A stretch of 64,000 nt of DNA from positions 186,001 to 250,000 of the forward strand of contig DASYKT010000027.1 of assembly GCA_035995185.1 (NCBI GenBank), given 5' to 3'. Positions 23,576 through 32,271 of the stretch are shown here, in pieces. The notes beneath the pieces were generated by a model. It saw nothing but the letters and a program-made list of their open reading frames with translations, was not told where the DNA came from and ran no database searches. Made by a program: the position numbers and the translations under genes. This stretch comes from DASYKT01 sp035995185 (GTDB lineage Bacteria > Acidobacteriota > Blastocatellia > Pyrinomonadales > Pyrinomonadaceae). The stretch's first letter is position 1; every line of letters starts with the position of its first letter.

Positions 23576-25660
23576 CTATTTTTTGGAGGATAATTTTATT
23601 TCCTCAACCGCGCCTGGGTTTTCCAGCGCCGAGAGGTCGCCGGGGTCAAGGCCTAAATAGGCGGCGCGGATGACGCGGCGCATCACCTTTGCGTTGCGGG
23701 TTTTTGGCAGTGCGCTGACGAAGTGAATGCGCGAAGGCGCGAGCGGCTTGCCCATATCTTTGGCGACAAGCGCTTTGAGTTCGGATTCGAGCTCGCTGTA
23801 ACCACCCCCCGGCTGAAGCCGGACCCCTCCTTCAAAAGGAGGGGAGCTTTCGGAATGAGAACCACCCCGTCGCACTTCGTGCGCCACCCCTCCTTCGTAA
23901 GGAGGGGAGTTTTGCGCGCTCGCGGTTAAAACACAGAAGGCCACCATGGCGGTGCTTTTCATTTCGTCGGGGACGCCGATGACGGCGGCCTCGGTGACGC
24001 GTTCGTGCGCGACGAGTAGCGATTCGACCTCGGCGGGCCCGACGCGTTTGCCGGCGACCTTGAGCGTGTCGTCCGAACGCCCGAGGATGTACCAGTGGCC
24101 CTCGTCGTCGCGCAGCGCCCAATCGCCGTGCACCCAGATGCCGGGAAAACGCCGCCAGTATGTATCGAGATAACGTTCAGGTTCCTGCCAAAATCCGCGC
24201 GCCATTCCGATCCACGGTTTGCGGATCGCGAGTTCGCCGACCGAGCCTTCGGGGGCGGAGTTTCCATTCTCATCCAGAATATCGGCGTCGATGCTCAGGC
24301 ATGGCGCGGGAAACGAGCAAGGCTTTATCGGCAGCAGCGGATTGCCCATCAGAATGCCGCCGGAAATTTCCGTCCCGCCGGAGTAGTTGATGATCGGAAG
24401 TTTGCTGTCGCCGACTTTTTCAAAAAGCCACCACCACGGCGCCGGGTTCCATGGCTCGCCGGTCGAGGCAAATGCGCGCAGCGCGGAAAGATCGTGTTTT
24501 TTCGGCAGCTCGTCGCCGCAGGCAGAAAGCGCGCGCACCAGCGTCGGCGAAATGCCTAAGATCTCCACTTTATGCTTCGCGCAAAATTCCCACATCCGGT
24601 CGGCCGTGGGGAAATCAGGAGCGCCGTCATAGATAACGATAGTCGCGCCGTTTATCAGCGCGCCGTAGATCAGCCACGGGCCCATCATCCAGCCCAGATC
24701 GGTGTACCAGGAAATGCGCGTGCCGCGGCCGACGTCCGTACCAAAGGCCATGTCCTGCGCCGCCTTGATGGGAAAACCGCAATGCGTGTGCGCGATCCCC
24801 TTTGGCCGGCCGGTGGTGCCGCTGGTATAGAGAATGATCAGCGGGTCTTCGGCCAGAGTGGGTTCGGTCCCGTATAAAATTTCTTCTTTAACCTCGGGCT
24901 GGTCCAGCGATGAAGAGTAATTAATGATTGACAAGGTCGAAGTAACTTGTTTGTCGCCGCGAGTGACGACAAAAACTTTCTCGATCGTCGGGCAATTGGC
25001 GATGGCCTGCTCGGCTATCTCAAAAGCATTAAAGAATTTTCCGCGCCGGGGAAAACCGTCGCAGGTAAAGATGGCCTTGGCTCCGACGGCGTTCATACGC
25101 GATTCGATGGCCGAAACCCCGTAACCTGAAAACACCGGCACGGCGATCGCGCCGATGCGATTTATCGCCAGCATAGCCACGACCGTTTCCACCATCATCG
25201 GCAAATGGATGCCGACCGCGTCGCCTTTGCCCAGCCCGCTTGCGCGCAGCGCCGCCGCGCAATTCTCTGTGCTGTCGAGCAGCTCCTCGTAGGTCACGCT
25301 CCGGCTATCGCCTTCTTCGCCTTCCCAGATGATTGCCGGCTGGCTGCGGGTCTCATCTGTCTGCCAGCGGTCAAGGCACATTTCAGTAATATTCAGTCCG
25401 CCGCCTTTGCACCATTCCGTCCACTCGATGCCGCGCGAGGTATCCATCAGCGTTTCATACGGCGGGTCGAATTTGATATCGAGAAATTTCAGCAGCTCCG
25501 TGTGAAACCACTCCACGTCTTTGATCGAGCGGCGGTAGACTTCGTCAAATGTTTTAGCGCCCACCTGCCGCATAAATTCGGTCAGGCGCGCGCGCGCCAT
25601 GACATCTTCGCTCGGGGCCCAGGCGACGGTTTGGTGTTCAAAGGTATTTGCTTCGTTCAT
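23576..25660 (-). CDS. AMP-dependent acyl-CoA synthetase with an in-frame repeat insert
   Basis: A 694-residue ANL-superfamily acyl-CoA (acetyl/propionyl-type) synthetase, forming acyl-CoA from acid, ATP and CoA. It shows the P-loop YTSGTTGRPKG (about 278), the hinge region GRSDDTLKVAGKRVGPAEVE, and the C-terminal catalytic lysine in RNAKVMRR. Between VAFCVLTA and ELKALVAKDMG the mobile C-terminal domain carries some 38-45 extra residues (about 584-621) translated from two adjacent copies of the palindromic repeat. The frame stays open and the catalytic lysine downstream is retained. The exact acyl substrate is not clear; the N-terminal half resembles acetyl-CoA synthetase relatives. Confidence 0.9.
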   Translation of the reverse strand: MNEANTFEHQTVAWAPSEDVMARARLTEFMRQVGAKTFDEVYRRSIKDVEWFHTELLKFLDIKFDPPYETLMDTSRGIEWTEWCKGGGLNITEMCLDRWQTDETRSQPAIIWEGEEGDSRSVTYEELLDSTENCAAALRASGLGKGDAVGIHLPMMVETVVAMLAINRIGAIAVPVFSGYGVSAIESRMNAVGAKAIFTCDGFPRRGKFFNAFEIAEQAIANCPTIEKVFVVTRGDKQVTSTLSIINYSSSLDQPEVKEEILYGTEPTLAEDPLIILYTSGTTGRPKGIAHTHCGFPIKAAQDMAFGTDVGRGTRISWYTDLGWMMGPWLIYGALINGATIVIYDGAPDFPTADRMWEFCAKHKVEILGISPTLVRALSACGDELPKKHDLSALRAFASTGEPWNPAPWWWLFEKVGDSKLPIINYSGGTEISGGILMGNPLLPIKPCSFPAPCLSIDADILDENGNSAPEGSVGELAIRKPWIGMARGFWQEPERYLDTYWRRFPGIWVHGDWALRDDEGHWYILGRSDDTLKVAGKRVGPAEVESLLVAHERVTEAAVIGVPDEMKSTAMVAFCVLTASAQNSPPYEGGVAHEVRRGGSHSESSPPFEGGVRLQPGGGYSELESELKALVAKDMGKPLAPSRIHFVSALPKTRNAKVMRRVIRAAYLGLDPGDLSALENPGAVEEIKLSSKK
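23799..23911. repeat. Two tandem copies of the palindromic repeat inside an acyl-CoA synthetase gene
   Basis: Copy one runs from AACCACCCCCCGG through CCCCTCCTTCAAAAGGAGGGG. Copy two, about 10 bases later, runs from GAGAACCACCCCGTCGC through CCCCTCCTTCGTAAGGAGGGG. Both match the intergenic copies at 8007-8092 and 46295-46399. Read on the minus strand they give two similar peptides, SPPYEGGVAHEVRRGG and SPPFEGGVRLQPGGG. The palindromes are less decayed than in hppD, so the insertion may be younger. Confidence 0.88.
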
Positions 25661-25751
25661 TATTGAGATTTTAATATTGAAAAGCGGCTTTGCCTATAAA
25701 GTTTATATACAAAATCCGTTTTTGATAGCAAGGGCCGCCATCGACATTAAA

Positions 25752-25789
25752 TAGCTGTCGGCTAACAGCTATTAGCTTATAGCTAAACT
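25752..25789 (+). repeat. Second AGCTGT...TAGCTTATAGCTAAA repeat copy
   Basis: Near-identical to the copy at 19638-19672 and in the same orientation. It lies in the 210-base gap between the acyl-CoA synthetase start and the next gene. Confidence 0.6.
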
Positions 25790-25826
25790 GTTTTTACCGT
25801 TAATAAACTTTTGACCCAGCAAAAAA

Positions 25827-25850
25827 GGCCGGCAAATACCGGCCTCTTTC
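25827..25850 (-). terminator. Rho-independent terminator
   Basis: Read on the minus strand: GGCCGG, loop TATTTG, CCGGCC, then six T residues (plus-strand 25826 down to 25821 are A). This is a textbook intrinsic terminator located 20 bases beyond the stop of the 25871-26530 gene. Confidence 0.85.
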
Positions 25851-25870
25851 CCGTAATGTTTTCAACAAAA

Positions 25871-26530
25871 CTATCTGATCTGATACGACAGCGCCTTGAA
25901 GCCTTCCGGGGCATTCTTGCCGCCTAAGGCAGCTCGCTGCAATTGTATATCGACCGCCGCACCGCCTTTTACCGCCGGTGAAATGCTCAGGGTAAAAGAA
26001 CCGTCTCCTTTACCTTCGGCGATCGAAACCTCATATGTGACAACGCCGCCGCCGTTGGCAAAACTGGCTTTAACGCGCTCCGCCAGTTTTTTGTAATACG
26101 GTGAATCAGCCGGCTGTGTCAGCTGATTTTCCACGTCGTCAAAAGTGTATTCGACCGAGGTATAGTTGATGCGCGCCACGGTAAATTCGGCCTTGATCGT
26201 GCTTACGCTGCGAACCGCAAGCGCGAGGCGGGCATCGGCCGCGCCGATCTCGCGGATCATCGAGTCGGGAACTGAGATCAGAGGATTGCTGAGAGATCTG
26301 GGAGCGCAGCTTCCGGATGAGCGGTCGCCGCCCGGAGTACAGGGCGAGATCAAACGGCATTCGCCCGGGGGTGTGGTGCATCCGCCGCCGCCACTCGTGG
26401 AGGGTACGCAAATGAACCCGTCCGGCGGGGCGGGCGCGCACTGGACGCATTGAGCATTGCCGGCGGCCGGCAAAAGCATCAGACACAAAGATCCAAGAAC
26501 TACAAAAAACGCTTTACGTAATGTTTTCAT
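25871..26530 (-). CDS. Secreted protein of unknown function with a Cys/Pro-rich N-terminus
   Basis: A 219-residue exported protein. AAAGGAG precedes the ATG at 26530, and the signal peptide ends near AAGNAQ (about residue 27). The mature start is rich in Cys, Pro and Gly (CVQCAPAPPDGFICVPSTSG), followed by a globular alpha/beta part with ISVPDSMIREIGAADARLAL and a C-terminal beta region. No family is recognised. It has its own terminator just downstream and diverges from lysC. Confidence 0.75.
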   Translation of the reverse strand: MKTLRKAFFVVLGSLCLMLLPAAGNAQCVQCAPAPPDGFICVPSTSGGGGCTTPPGECRLISPCTPGGDRSSGSCAPRSLSNPLISVPDSMIREIGAADARLALAVRSVSTIKAEFTVARINYTSVEYTFDDVENQLTQPADSPYYKKLAERVKASFANGGGVVTYEVSIAEGKGDGSFTLSISPAVKGGAAVDIQLQRAALGGKNAPEGFKALSYQIR

Positions 26531-26830
26531 GCTAATTTCTCCTTTAGAAATGGAAGAGGAGGTTAATGGTCTGAACGGAAAAGCCGCGAGAGAAGCAGGT
26601 GATCCGTCGTTTTTTGATCGAAAATATCCGATCGATCTCTGCAAATGTAATGCAGATCATTTGCAGGCTACTTTTTATGAAAGTGATTTAAAATTAACAG
26701 AAAAACAACGTTTAGTCAAAAAATATCTCGTTAAACATTCGTATCTTTTATCAAAAGCCGATTTCTCTTTCTATTTCCGTGCATAAACTTGACATCTGAA
26801 CAGGATTTGCTTGAATTACATTCAACAAAA
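26531..26830. other. Divergent intergenic region upstream of lysC
   Basis: About 300 AT-rich bases between the secreted-protein gene and lysC. A short open frame beginning at 26553 (78 codons) has no ribosome-binding site and no recognisable domain, so I do not call it a gene. The region presumably holds both promoters. No riboswitch of the lysine (L-box) type was recognised, though this was judged by eye only. Confidence 0.4.
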
Positions 26831-28210
26831 GTGAGCGAGAGAAAAATATCGACAGTGATGAAATTCGGCGGCACTTCGGTGCAGGACGCCGAGGCGTTTT
26901 CGCGGGTAGCGTCGATCGTGACGGGTGAGAAAGAAAACTCGCCGGTGATCGTGGTGTCAGCCATGTCAAAAATGACCGACGCCCTGCTGGCCGCGTTTGA
27001 AACCGCCAAGAAAGGCGATTTTGAGGCCGGATTTGCCTTGCTGGGCGAACATTTTGACCGTCACGCCGGCGTCGCCGCCGAACTTCTCGGCGAAGACAGG
27101 CAAAAAGCTTACGGACGCGAATTGGACCTTTCAAAAAAGGAATTGGTGGAATTACTGGAGCGTGCTTCGCGCCGTTCGCTGCCGCTGGCGATGTTAAAAG
27201 ACGCCATTGTTTCCTATGGCGAGCAGCTTTCGTCACGTCTGCTGGCGGAAGTTTGCAAAGAGAAAGGTTTGAACGCCCGCCAGATGGATTCGCGCCGGCT
27301 GATCGTGACCGACGACGAATATGGCGCGGCGATCCCCATCTGGGACGAAACCGAAAAGCTCATCCAGCTCGAACTCCAGCCGCTGGTCGACGCCGGTGAA
27401 ATTCCCATTATGGGCGGCTTTATCGCCGGCAGCCGCAGCGGCGAAACGACCACGCTCGGGCGCGGCGGTTCGGATTATTCGGCGGCGCTGATCGGCGCGG
27501 CCTTGCGGGCCGGTGAAATTCAGATCTGGACGGATGTGACCGGTGTACTGACGACCGATCCGCGCATCGTTCCTGAAGCGCGCACGCTGCCTGTTTTGAG
27601 CTACGAAGAAGCGGCGGAGCTCGCCTACTTCGGCGCAAAAGTCCTGCACCCGAAAACCATCCAGCCGGCGGTCGATTTCAGCATTCCCGTGCGAGTTTGC
27701 AATTCCCACGCACCGGAAGAACGCGGCACGATGATCCTGGCCGAACCGGAGATCGCGGAAAACAAGATCAAATCCATCGCCTATAAAAAAGGCATCACCA
27801 TCCTCCGCATCTCTTCTGCGCGCATGCTCGGCAGCTACGGTTTTATGTCGGCGCTGTTCCAGATTTTCGAACGCCACCGGACGGTCATCGACGTTATCTC
27901 CACCTCGGAAGTCTCGCTCGCTTTGACCGTTGACAACACTCATTCGCTCGAAAATGTAGTGACGGATTTGCGGCGCCTTGGTGAAGTTGAAACCGAAGAA
28001 GGCAACGCCGTGGTTTGTGTGGTCGGCGAGGGTCTGCGCTCTACACCCGGCCTCGCGTCGAAGATCTTCTCAGAACTCGAGGATGTAAATATTTCGCTGA
28101 TCTCGCACGGGGCTTCGGCGGTGAACCTGACCTTTGTGGTCAAGGAAGATCAGTTGGCGGACGTTGTAAAAAGACTGCACAGCGCCTTCTTTGCGGAGGA
28201 AGCAAAATGA
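26831..28210 (+). CDS. lysC: Aspartate kinase
   Basis: Phosphorylates aspartate, the first step toward diaminopimelate, lysine, threonine and methionine. The kinase start is VMKFGGTSVQDAEAF, with later motifs GRGGSDYSAALIGAAL and TDPRIV. Two ACT domains at the C-terminus (from about KGITILRISS and VVGEGLRSTPGLASKIFSE) give allosteric control. It is a monofunctional, single-start type resembling E. coli LysC. The start is uncertain: I chose GTG 26831 (MSERKISTVMKFGG); ATG 26858 is too close to the first strand, and a TTG at 26789 is possible. It leads the dap gene row; its stop overlaps the next start (ATGA). Confidence 0.92.
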   Translation: MSERKISTVMKFGGTSVQDAEAFSRVASIVTGEKENSPVIVVSAMSKMTDALLAAFETAKKGDFEAGFALLGEHFDRHAGVAAELLGEDRQKAYGRELDLSKKELVELLERASRRSLPLAMLKDAIVSYGEQLSSRLLAEVCKEKGLNARQMDSRRLIVTDDEYGAAIPIWDETEKLIQLELQPLVDAGEIPIMGGFIAGSRSGETTTLGRGGSDYSAALIGAALRAGEIQIWTDVTGVLTTDPRIVPEARTLPVLSYEEAAELAYFGAKVLHPKTIQPAVDFSIPVRVCNSHAPEERGTMILAEPEIAENKIKSIAYKKGITILRISSARMLGSYGFMSALFQIFERHRTVIDVISTSEVSLALTVDNTHSLENVVTDLRRLGEVETEEGNAVVCVVGEGLRSTPGLASKIFSELEDVNISLISHGASAVNLTFVVKEDQLADVVKRLHSAFFAEEAK

Positions 28211-29016
28211 GAAAGTTTTTCACACTCATTATCGTGCTCATTATCGGGGCTGTTATGGCCGGCTGCGACGGTAAAAGACACGAAGATTTTTTCGACACTC
28301 GCCAAGTCACGATAGGTTCCAATACTTATAATTACCGGGTTTTTGTTCCAAAGAGCAGGCAGCCCGGTGAAAAATTGCCGGTGATGTTATACCTCCACGG
28401 CAGCGGCGCGCGCGGCGAAAGCAACGAAGCCCAGGTCAAGGGATTTAATGATTACATCAATGAAAATCCGGAGAGATTTACCTTTATCATTGTCGCCCCG
28501 CAATGCCGCCCCGGAACCGTCTGGACGGGAGAAATGATCGAGCAGGCCGCGGCCGCGCTGGACCAGTCAATAGCCGAATTTAACGGTGACGACAGCAGGG
28601 TATATTTGTCAGGATATTCAATGGGTGGTTACGGGGTCTGGCACATGGAGGTACTTTACCCGAATAAATTTGCCGCGCTGGTCCCGATCGCCGGAAGCGT
28701 CAAACCCAGCAGCACGTTGGTGCGCGATGAAATACCTCCGCCGCCTCCGAAAATAAGCGCGCTTACCGATTCGGCCGATCCGTACAAGGCTTTTGCCGAA
28801 GAGCTAAAACAAAAACCGATCTGGGTTTTTCACGGAGTAAGAGACGATGCCGTCTCTGTCGAAGAATCCCGTAAGATCGTCGCGGCGCTCAAGGCCGCCG
28901 GGAATATTAATGTTAATTACACCGAATTTGAAAACATGGGCCACAACATAGTAGGCGCGGCATTTAACGAACTCGAACTTTTTGAATGGCTGGGAAAACA
29001 AAAACTTAATAAATAA
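28207..29016 (+). CDS. Lipoprotein carboxylesterase/phospholipase-like hydrolase
   Basis: A 269-residue alpha/beta hydrolase exported as a lipoprotein: the lipobox AVMAGC puts the lipidated Cys at residue 20. The nucleophile elbow GYSMGG gives Ser138, with an LHGSG oxyanion segment near 64-68, Asp in HGVRDDAVS and His in MGHNIVG completing the triad. It resembles the predicted-peptidase/PHB-esterase-like group often fused to glycoside hydrolases. Its ATG overlaps the lysC stop and its stop abuts the next ATG, so it is firmly embedded in the lysine operon despite no obvious role there. Confidence 0.85.
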   Translation: MRKFFTLIIVLIIGAVMAGCDGKRHEDFFDTRQVTIGSNTYNYRVFVPKSRQPGEKLPVMLYLHGSGARGESNEAQVKGFNDYINENPERFTFIIVAPQCRPGTVWTGEMIEQAAAALDQSIAEFNGDDSRVYLSGYSMGGYGVWHMEVLYPNKFAALVPIAGSVKPSSTLVRDEIPPPPPKISALTDSADPYKAFAEELKQKPIWVFHGVRDDAVSVEESRKIVAALKAAGNINVNYTEFENMGHNIVGAAFNELELFEWLGKQKLNK

Positions 29017-30036
29017 ATGAACCTTTTTGAATTAACAAAAGAATTGATGTCCATACCATCTGTTTCGGGCGACGAAGAAGCGGTGGGATTTTTTCTGCGC
29101 GATCACCTGGAGTCGCTGGGTTGGACAGTGGAACTGCAGGAGGTTTCCGCCAACCAGCGAAACGTCATCGCCTGGTTAAACGAAACGCCGCGCATTTTTC
29201 TCTCAACGCATATGGACACCGTGCCGCCTTTTATCGCGCCGACTGAAGATGAAGAAAAGATCTACGGGCGAGGCGCCTGTGATGCAAAAGGGATCATCGC
29301 GGCGCAGATCGTCGCGGCGGAAGAATTAAGAAAGCAGGGAATAACCGACATCGGGCTGCTTTACACGATCGAGGAAGAGCAGGCCAGCACCGGCGCCAAA
29401 GCCGCCAATGAGCACCCGCTGGCAAAAAAATGCGAATACCTCATCAACGGCGAACCGACCGACAACGACCTGGCGATCGGTTCAAAGGGCGCGCTGCGGC
29501 TGAAATTAAAAACCCGGGGCAAAGCGGCGCACTCCGCTTACCCGGAAGAGGGCGATTCCGCCATATTGAAATTGCTGGATATTTTGGCGGACATCAGAAA
29601 ACTGGAATTTCCGCACGGCGAATTTTTTGGCGAGACGACCTGCAATATCGGCACGATCAATGCCGGGCTTAAAATAAATATCATCCCCGCCGACGCCGAA
29701 GCCGGGTTGCTCATTCGTTTGACGACGCCGTTAGAACCGGTACTGGAGCTGCTGGAAAAAACCGTCGCCGGCCGGGGCGAGCTGGAAGTAATGTCCTATA
29801 GCCTGCCGGTGAAAATGGTGGCGGTCGAGGGTTTCAAACAAAAAACGGTGCGCTTTACGACCGATATTCCGCATTTGGGAGATTGGGGCAAACCGCTGTT
29901 GCTGGGTCCGGGTTCCATTCTTGTAGCGCATACGAAAGATGAGTTTGTCTTGAAAAAAGATCTGGAAGAAGCGGTCGGGCTTTATATAGATCTGGTAAAG
30001 AAATTATTAGCCACGGAGAAAAACTTACAGGGATGA
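29017..30036 (+). CDS. M20-family deacylase, probable succinyl-diaminopimelate desuccinylase
   Basis: A 339-residue M20 metallopeptidase with zinc ligands and catalytic residues in place: His65 and Asp67 (STHMDTVPP), Asp89 (GACDAKG), the Glu pair in IEEEQ (119-121), Glu146 (NGEPTDN) and a C-terminal His in VAHTKDEF (about 308). DapE, ArgE and LysK-type enzymes look alike. Location between lysC and dapB/dapA, with dapD of the succinylase route downstream, favours a DapE role (inference). It begins directly after the upstream stop. The last codons (ATEKNLQG) appear to be encoded by a dispersed repeat. Confidence 0.82.
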   Translation: MNLFELTKELMSIPSVSGDEEAVGFFLRDHLESLGWTVELQEVSANQRNVIAWLNETPRIFLSTHMDTVPPFIAPTEDEEKIYGRGACDAKGIIAAQIVAAEELRKQGITDIGLLYTIEEEQASTGAKAANEHPLAKKCEYLINGEPTDNDLAIGSKGALRLKLKTRGKAAHSAYPEEGDSAILKLLDILADIRKLEFPHGEFFGETTCNIGTINAGLKINIIPADAEAGLLIRLTTPLEPVLELLEKTVAGRGELEVMSYSLPVKMVAVEGFKQKTVRFTTDIPHLGDWGKPLLLGPGSILVAHTKDEFVLKKDLEEAVGLYIDLVKKLLATEKNLQG

Positions 30037-30131
30037 ATGGGATAGAGGGATAAAACATATTATTATCCAGTTCATCCCCCTTTATCCTTAGTGAATTATT
30101 CTTTGTGTGCTCTGTGTCTTTGTGGTGAAGA
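30010..30131. repeat. CACAGAG/ACAGGGATGAATGGGAT-type dispersed repeat pair
   Basis: GCCACGGAGAAAAACTTACAGGGATGA and following bases overlap the end of the dapE-like gene. The opposite strand of the gap has GTTCATCCCCCTTTATCC and CTCTGTGTCTTTGTGG, the inverted equivalents. The same arrangement returns at 30538-30660. Confidence 0.55.
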
Positions 30132-30581
30132 ATGAGAATGAAGCGACGTAAATTTCATCAAACGGTTTTTGTTCTGGCCGGCATTTACAGCATTTGCTGG
30201 GGATTGTTTACCGCGCTCTGGCCCGAGTGGCTTTTTCAATTTGCCGGGATGCCGCCGATGAATTACCCGGAGATTTACGCCTGCGTCGGAATGATCGTCG
30301 GGCTTTACGGGCTCGTTTATTTAGAAGTGGCGCGGCGGCCCGAGCGCGGTTTCCTATTGGCGGCGATAGGTTTGATAGGCAAAATTCTTGGGCCGATCGG
30401 TGCGGCAACGATGGTGATCCAGGGAAAATGGACGCCGGCGGCGCTGGTGCTTAATGTCGGAAACGACTTTATCTGGCTGATACCTTTTGTGATTTATCTG
30501 GTAGATTCCTGGCCGTATTATAGGAAGGATATTTTCGCCACAGAGGACACAGAGAACACAGAGAGAAATTTACAGGGATAA
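30132..30581 (+). CDS. Small four-helix membrane protein of unknown function
   Basis: A 149-residue protein with about four transmembrane helices (near 12-30, 48-64, 73-94 and 107-124) and an Arg/Lys-rich start. No named family is recognised. ATG 30132 or ATG 30138 could be used. The C-terminal tail FATEDTENTERNLQG is encoded by the dispersed CACAGAGGACACAGAGAACA-type repeat rather than by unique sequence, so the natural end of the protein was probably near YYRKDI. It is co-directional with the dap genes. Confidence 0.7.
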   Translation: MRMKRRKFHQTVFVLAGIYSICWGLFTALWPEWLFQFAGMPPMNYPEIYACVGMIVGLYGLVYLEVARRPERGFLLAAIGLIGKILGPIGAATMVIQGKWTPAALVLNVGNDFIWLIPFVIYLVDSWPYYRKDIFATEDTENTERNLQG

Positions 30582-30660
30582 AGGAGATGAACAGGATAAG
30601 AGAAGAAGGAAATTCATATTTGTTTTTTATCCCTTTTATCCCCTCTATCCCTGTAAAATA
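30538..30660. repeat. Dispersed repeat overlapping the end of a membrane protein gene
   Basis: GCCACAGAGGACACAGAGAA followed by TTACAGGGATAAAGGAGATGAA, with the inverted partner TATCCCTTTTATCCCCTCTATCCCTGTAAA at about 30628-30658. It is the same family as 30010-30131 and related to 34145-34255. Confidence 0.6.
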
Positions 30661-30665
30661 AATTT

Positions 30666-31364
30666 ATGAAAATAGCCCTGATAGGTTATGGCGCGATGGG
30701 TCAGTTGATCGAGTCGTTGGCAAAAAAAGCCGGCGATGAGATTTTGGTCACCATTGACGAAACAGACGGCGCACTTTCGGCCGAGGCGTTGGCGGAAAAA
30801 ATAAAAGGCGCAGATGTAGTGATCGATTTTTCCGCAGCCGAAGCAGTGCGCCGCAACATCGAAGCCTGCTGTCTCGCCGGAATCCCCGTGGTTGAAGGCA
30901 CGACCGGGTGGAACGCGGAACTTGAAACCATCAGGCAGCTCGTGGCGGATAAAAACGGCGCGCTGGTTTTCGGCGCAAATTTTAGCGTGGGCGTAAATAT
31001 TTTTTACCGGGTAGTTTCCGCCGCGTCTGAGCTTTTCGCGCAGTTTCCGGAGTACGAGCCGTTTATCGAAGAGCGGCATCACTCGCGCAAAAAAGACGCG
31101 CCCAGCGGCACTGCTTTGAAGATCAAAGCGCTGGTCGAAGAAAAAGTATCGCGTGATTTTAGTGTCAGCTCCACCCGCGCGGGAAATATTCCCGGCACGC
31201 ACACCGTCGGGTTTGACGGCCCGGCCGACCAGGTAACGCTGACGCATACCGCCCGTTCGCGCGAAGGTTTTGCATCCGGCGCGCTGGTTGCAGCGAAATG
31301 GATAATAGGGAAACGCGGGGTCTACGAATTCACCGAAGTGATGAACGAGATTTTAGGAAAATGA
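30666..31364 (+). CDS. dapB: 4-Hydroxy-tetrahydrodipicolinate reductase
   Basis: Reduces the DapA product to tetrahydrodipicolinate with NAD(P)H. The 232-residue protein starts with the Rossmann motif IALIGYGAMG. The catalytic region is EERHHSRKKDAPSGTALK (about 138-155), in which His and Lys act in the reaction; GTTGW and GANFSVGVNIF are also family-typical. It is slightly short compared with E. coli DapB (273 residues), mainly in the N-terminal nucleotide-binding part. The stop lies one base before the dapA start. Confidence 0.96.
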   Translation: MKIALIGYGAMGQLIESLAKKAGDEILVTIDETDGALSAEALAEKIKGADVVIDFSAAEAVRRNIEACCLAGIPVVEGTTGWNAELETIRQLVADKNGALVFGANFSVGVNIFYRVVSAASELFAQFPEYEPFIEERHHSRKKDAPSGTALKIKALVEEKVSRDFSVSSTRAGNIPGTHTVGFDGPADQVTLTHTARSREGFASGALVAAKWIIGKRGVYEFTEVMNEILGK

Positions 31365-31365
31365 T

Positions 31366-32271
31366 ATGACAATGAAAGCAGATTGGATGCGCGGATGCGC
31401 GACGGCCCTGGTTACTCCCTTTAAAAAAGACGGCTCGATCGATGACGCTTGTTTTAAAAAGCTGGTCGAGCGACAGATAAAAGGCGGCGTGCAGATCCTG
31501 GTTCCCTGCGGCACGACGGGCGAGAGCGCGACGATGAGTGAAGAAGAACGCCTGCATGTGATCGAGATGACGGTGGCGGTCGCGCGAAAAAAAGGCGGCC
31601 ATGTGATCGCCGGAACGGGCACAAATAATACGGCGGCCACGGCGGATTTCACCTGGCAGGCGTGGCAGCTTGGCATCGACGCCGCGCTGGTCGTCGCGCC
31701 TTTTTACAACAAGCCGACCCAGGAAGGAATGTTTGCGCATTTTTCCGCCGTAGCCTGTGCGGTGCCCGAGCTGCCGGTGATGCTTTACAACGTGCCGGGC
31801 CGCACGTCGTCGAACATTTCCTCGGCTACAACGCTGAGACTCGCCGCCGCGCACGAAAATATCGTCGCCACCAAGGAAGCTTCGGGAAATTTTTCGCAGG
31901 TCATGGAAATATTGCGCGACCGCCCGAAAAACTTCAAAGTTTTTTCCGGTGACGACGCGACGGCGCTGCCTTTCATCGTGCTCGGCGCGGACGGGCTGGT
32001 TTCCGTTTGCGCGAATGAGATCCCGAAGCAAACCTCGTCAATGGTAAGAAAAATGCTCGAGGCCAATGCTAAGGAGGCCCGCAAGATCCATTACCAGATC
32101 CTGGCGCTGATGGAAGCAAATTTTATCGAATCTTCGCCCGGCCCCTGCAAATTCGTGATGGCGGAGATGGGTTTGCTCGAAGAAAATCTGCGCTTGCCGC
32201 TGGTGCCCGTGACGGAAGCGACGCGGAAAAAATTGCGCGAGGTCATGAAGGAAACGGGAATAAAGAAATGA
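31366..32271 (+). CDS. dapA: 4-Hydroxy-tetrahydrodipicolinate synthase
   Basis: Condenses pyruvate with aspartate semialdehyde, the committed step to lysine and diaminopimelate. The TIM-barrel protein has 301 residues. The Schiff-base lysine is Lys170 (VATKEASG), with Tyr141 (LYNVPGRT) and the Thr pair at 50-51 (CGTTGES) of the active-site triad. It directly follows dapB, and its TGA overlaps the next ATG, so four consecutive genes are likely co-translated. Confidence 0.97.
   Translation: MTMKADWMRGCATALVTPFKKDGSIDDACFKKLVERQIKGGVQILVPCGTTGESATMSEEERLHVIEMTVAVARKKGGHVIAGTGTNNTAATADFTWQAWQLGIDAALVVAPFYNKPTQEGMFAHFSAVACAVPELPVMLYNVPGRTSSNISSATTLRLAAAHENIVATKEASGNFSQVMEILRDRPKNFKVFSGDDATALPFIVLGADGLVSVCANEIPKQTSSMVRKMLEANAKEARKIHYQILALMEANFIESSPGPCKFVMAEMGLLEENLRLPLVPVTEATRKKLREVMKETGIKK

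Noticed and set aside
26553..26786. Small plus-strand gene upstream of lysC
   Set aside because: 78 codons without a ribosome-binding site or domain, in an AT-rich promoter-like gap. It cannot be excluded but is not supported.
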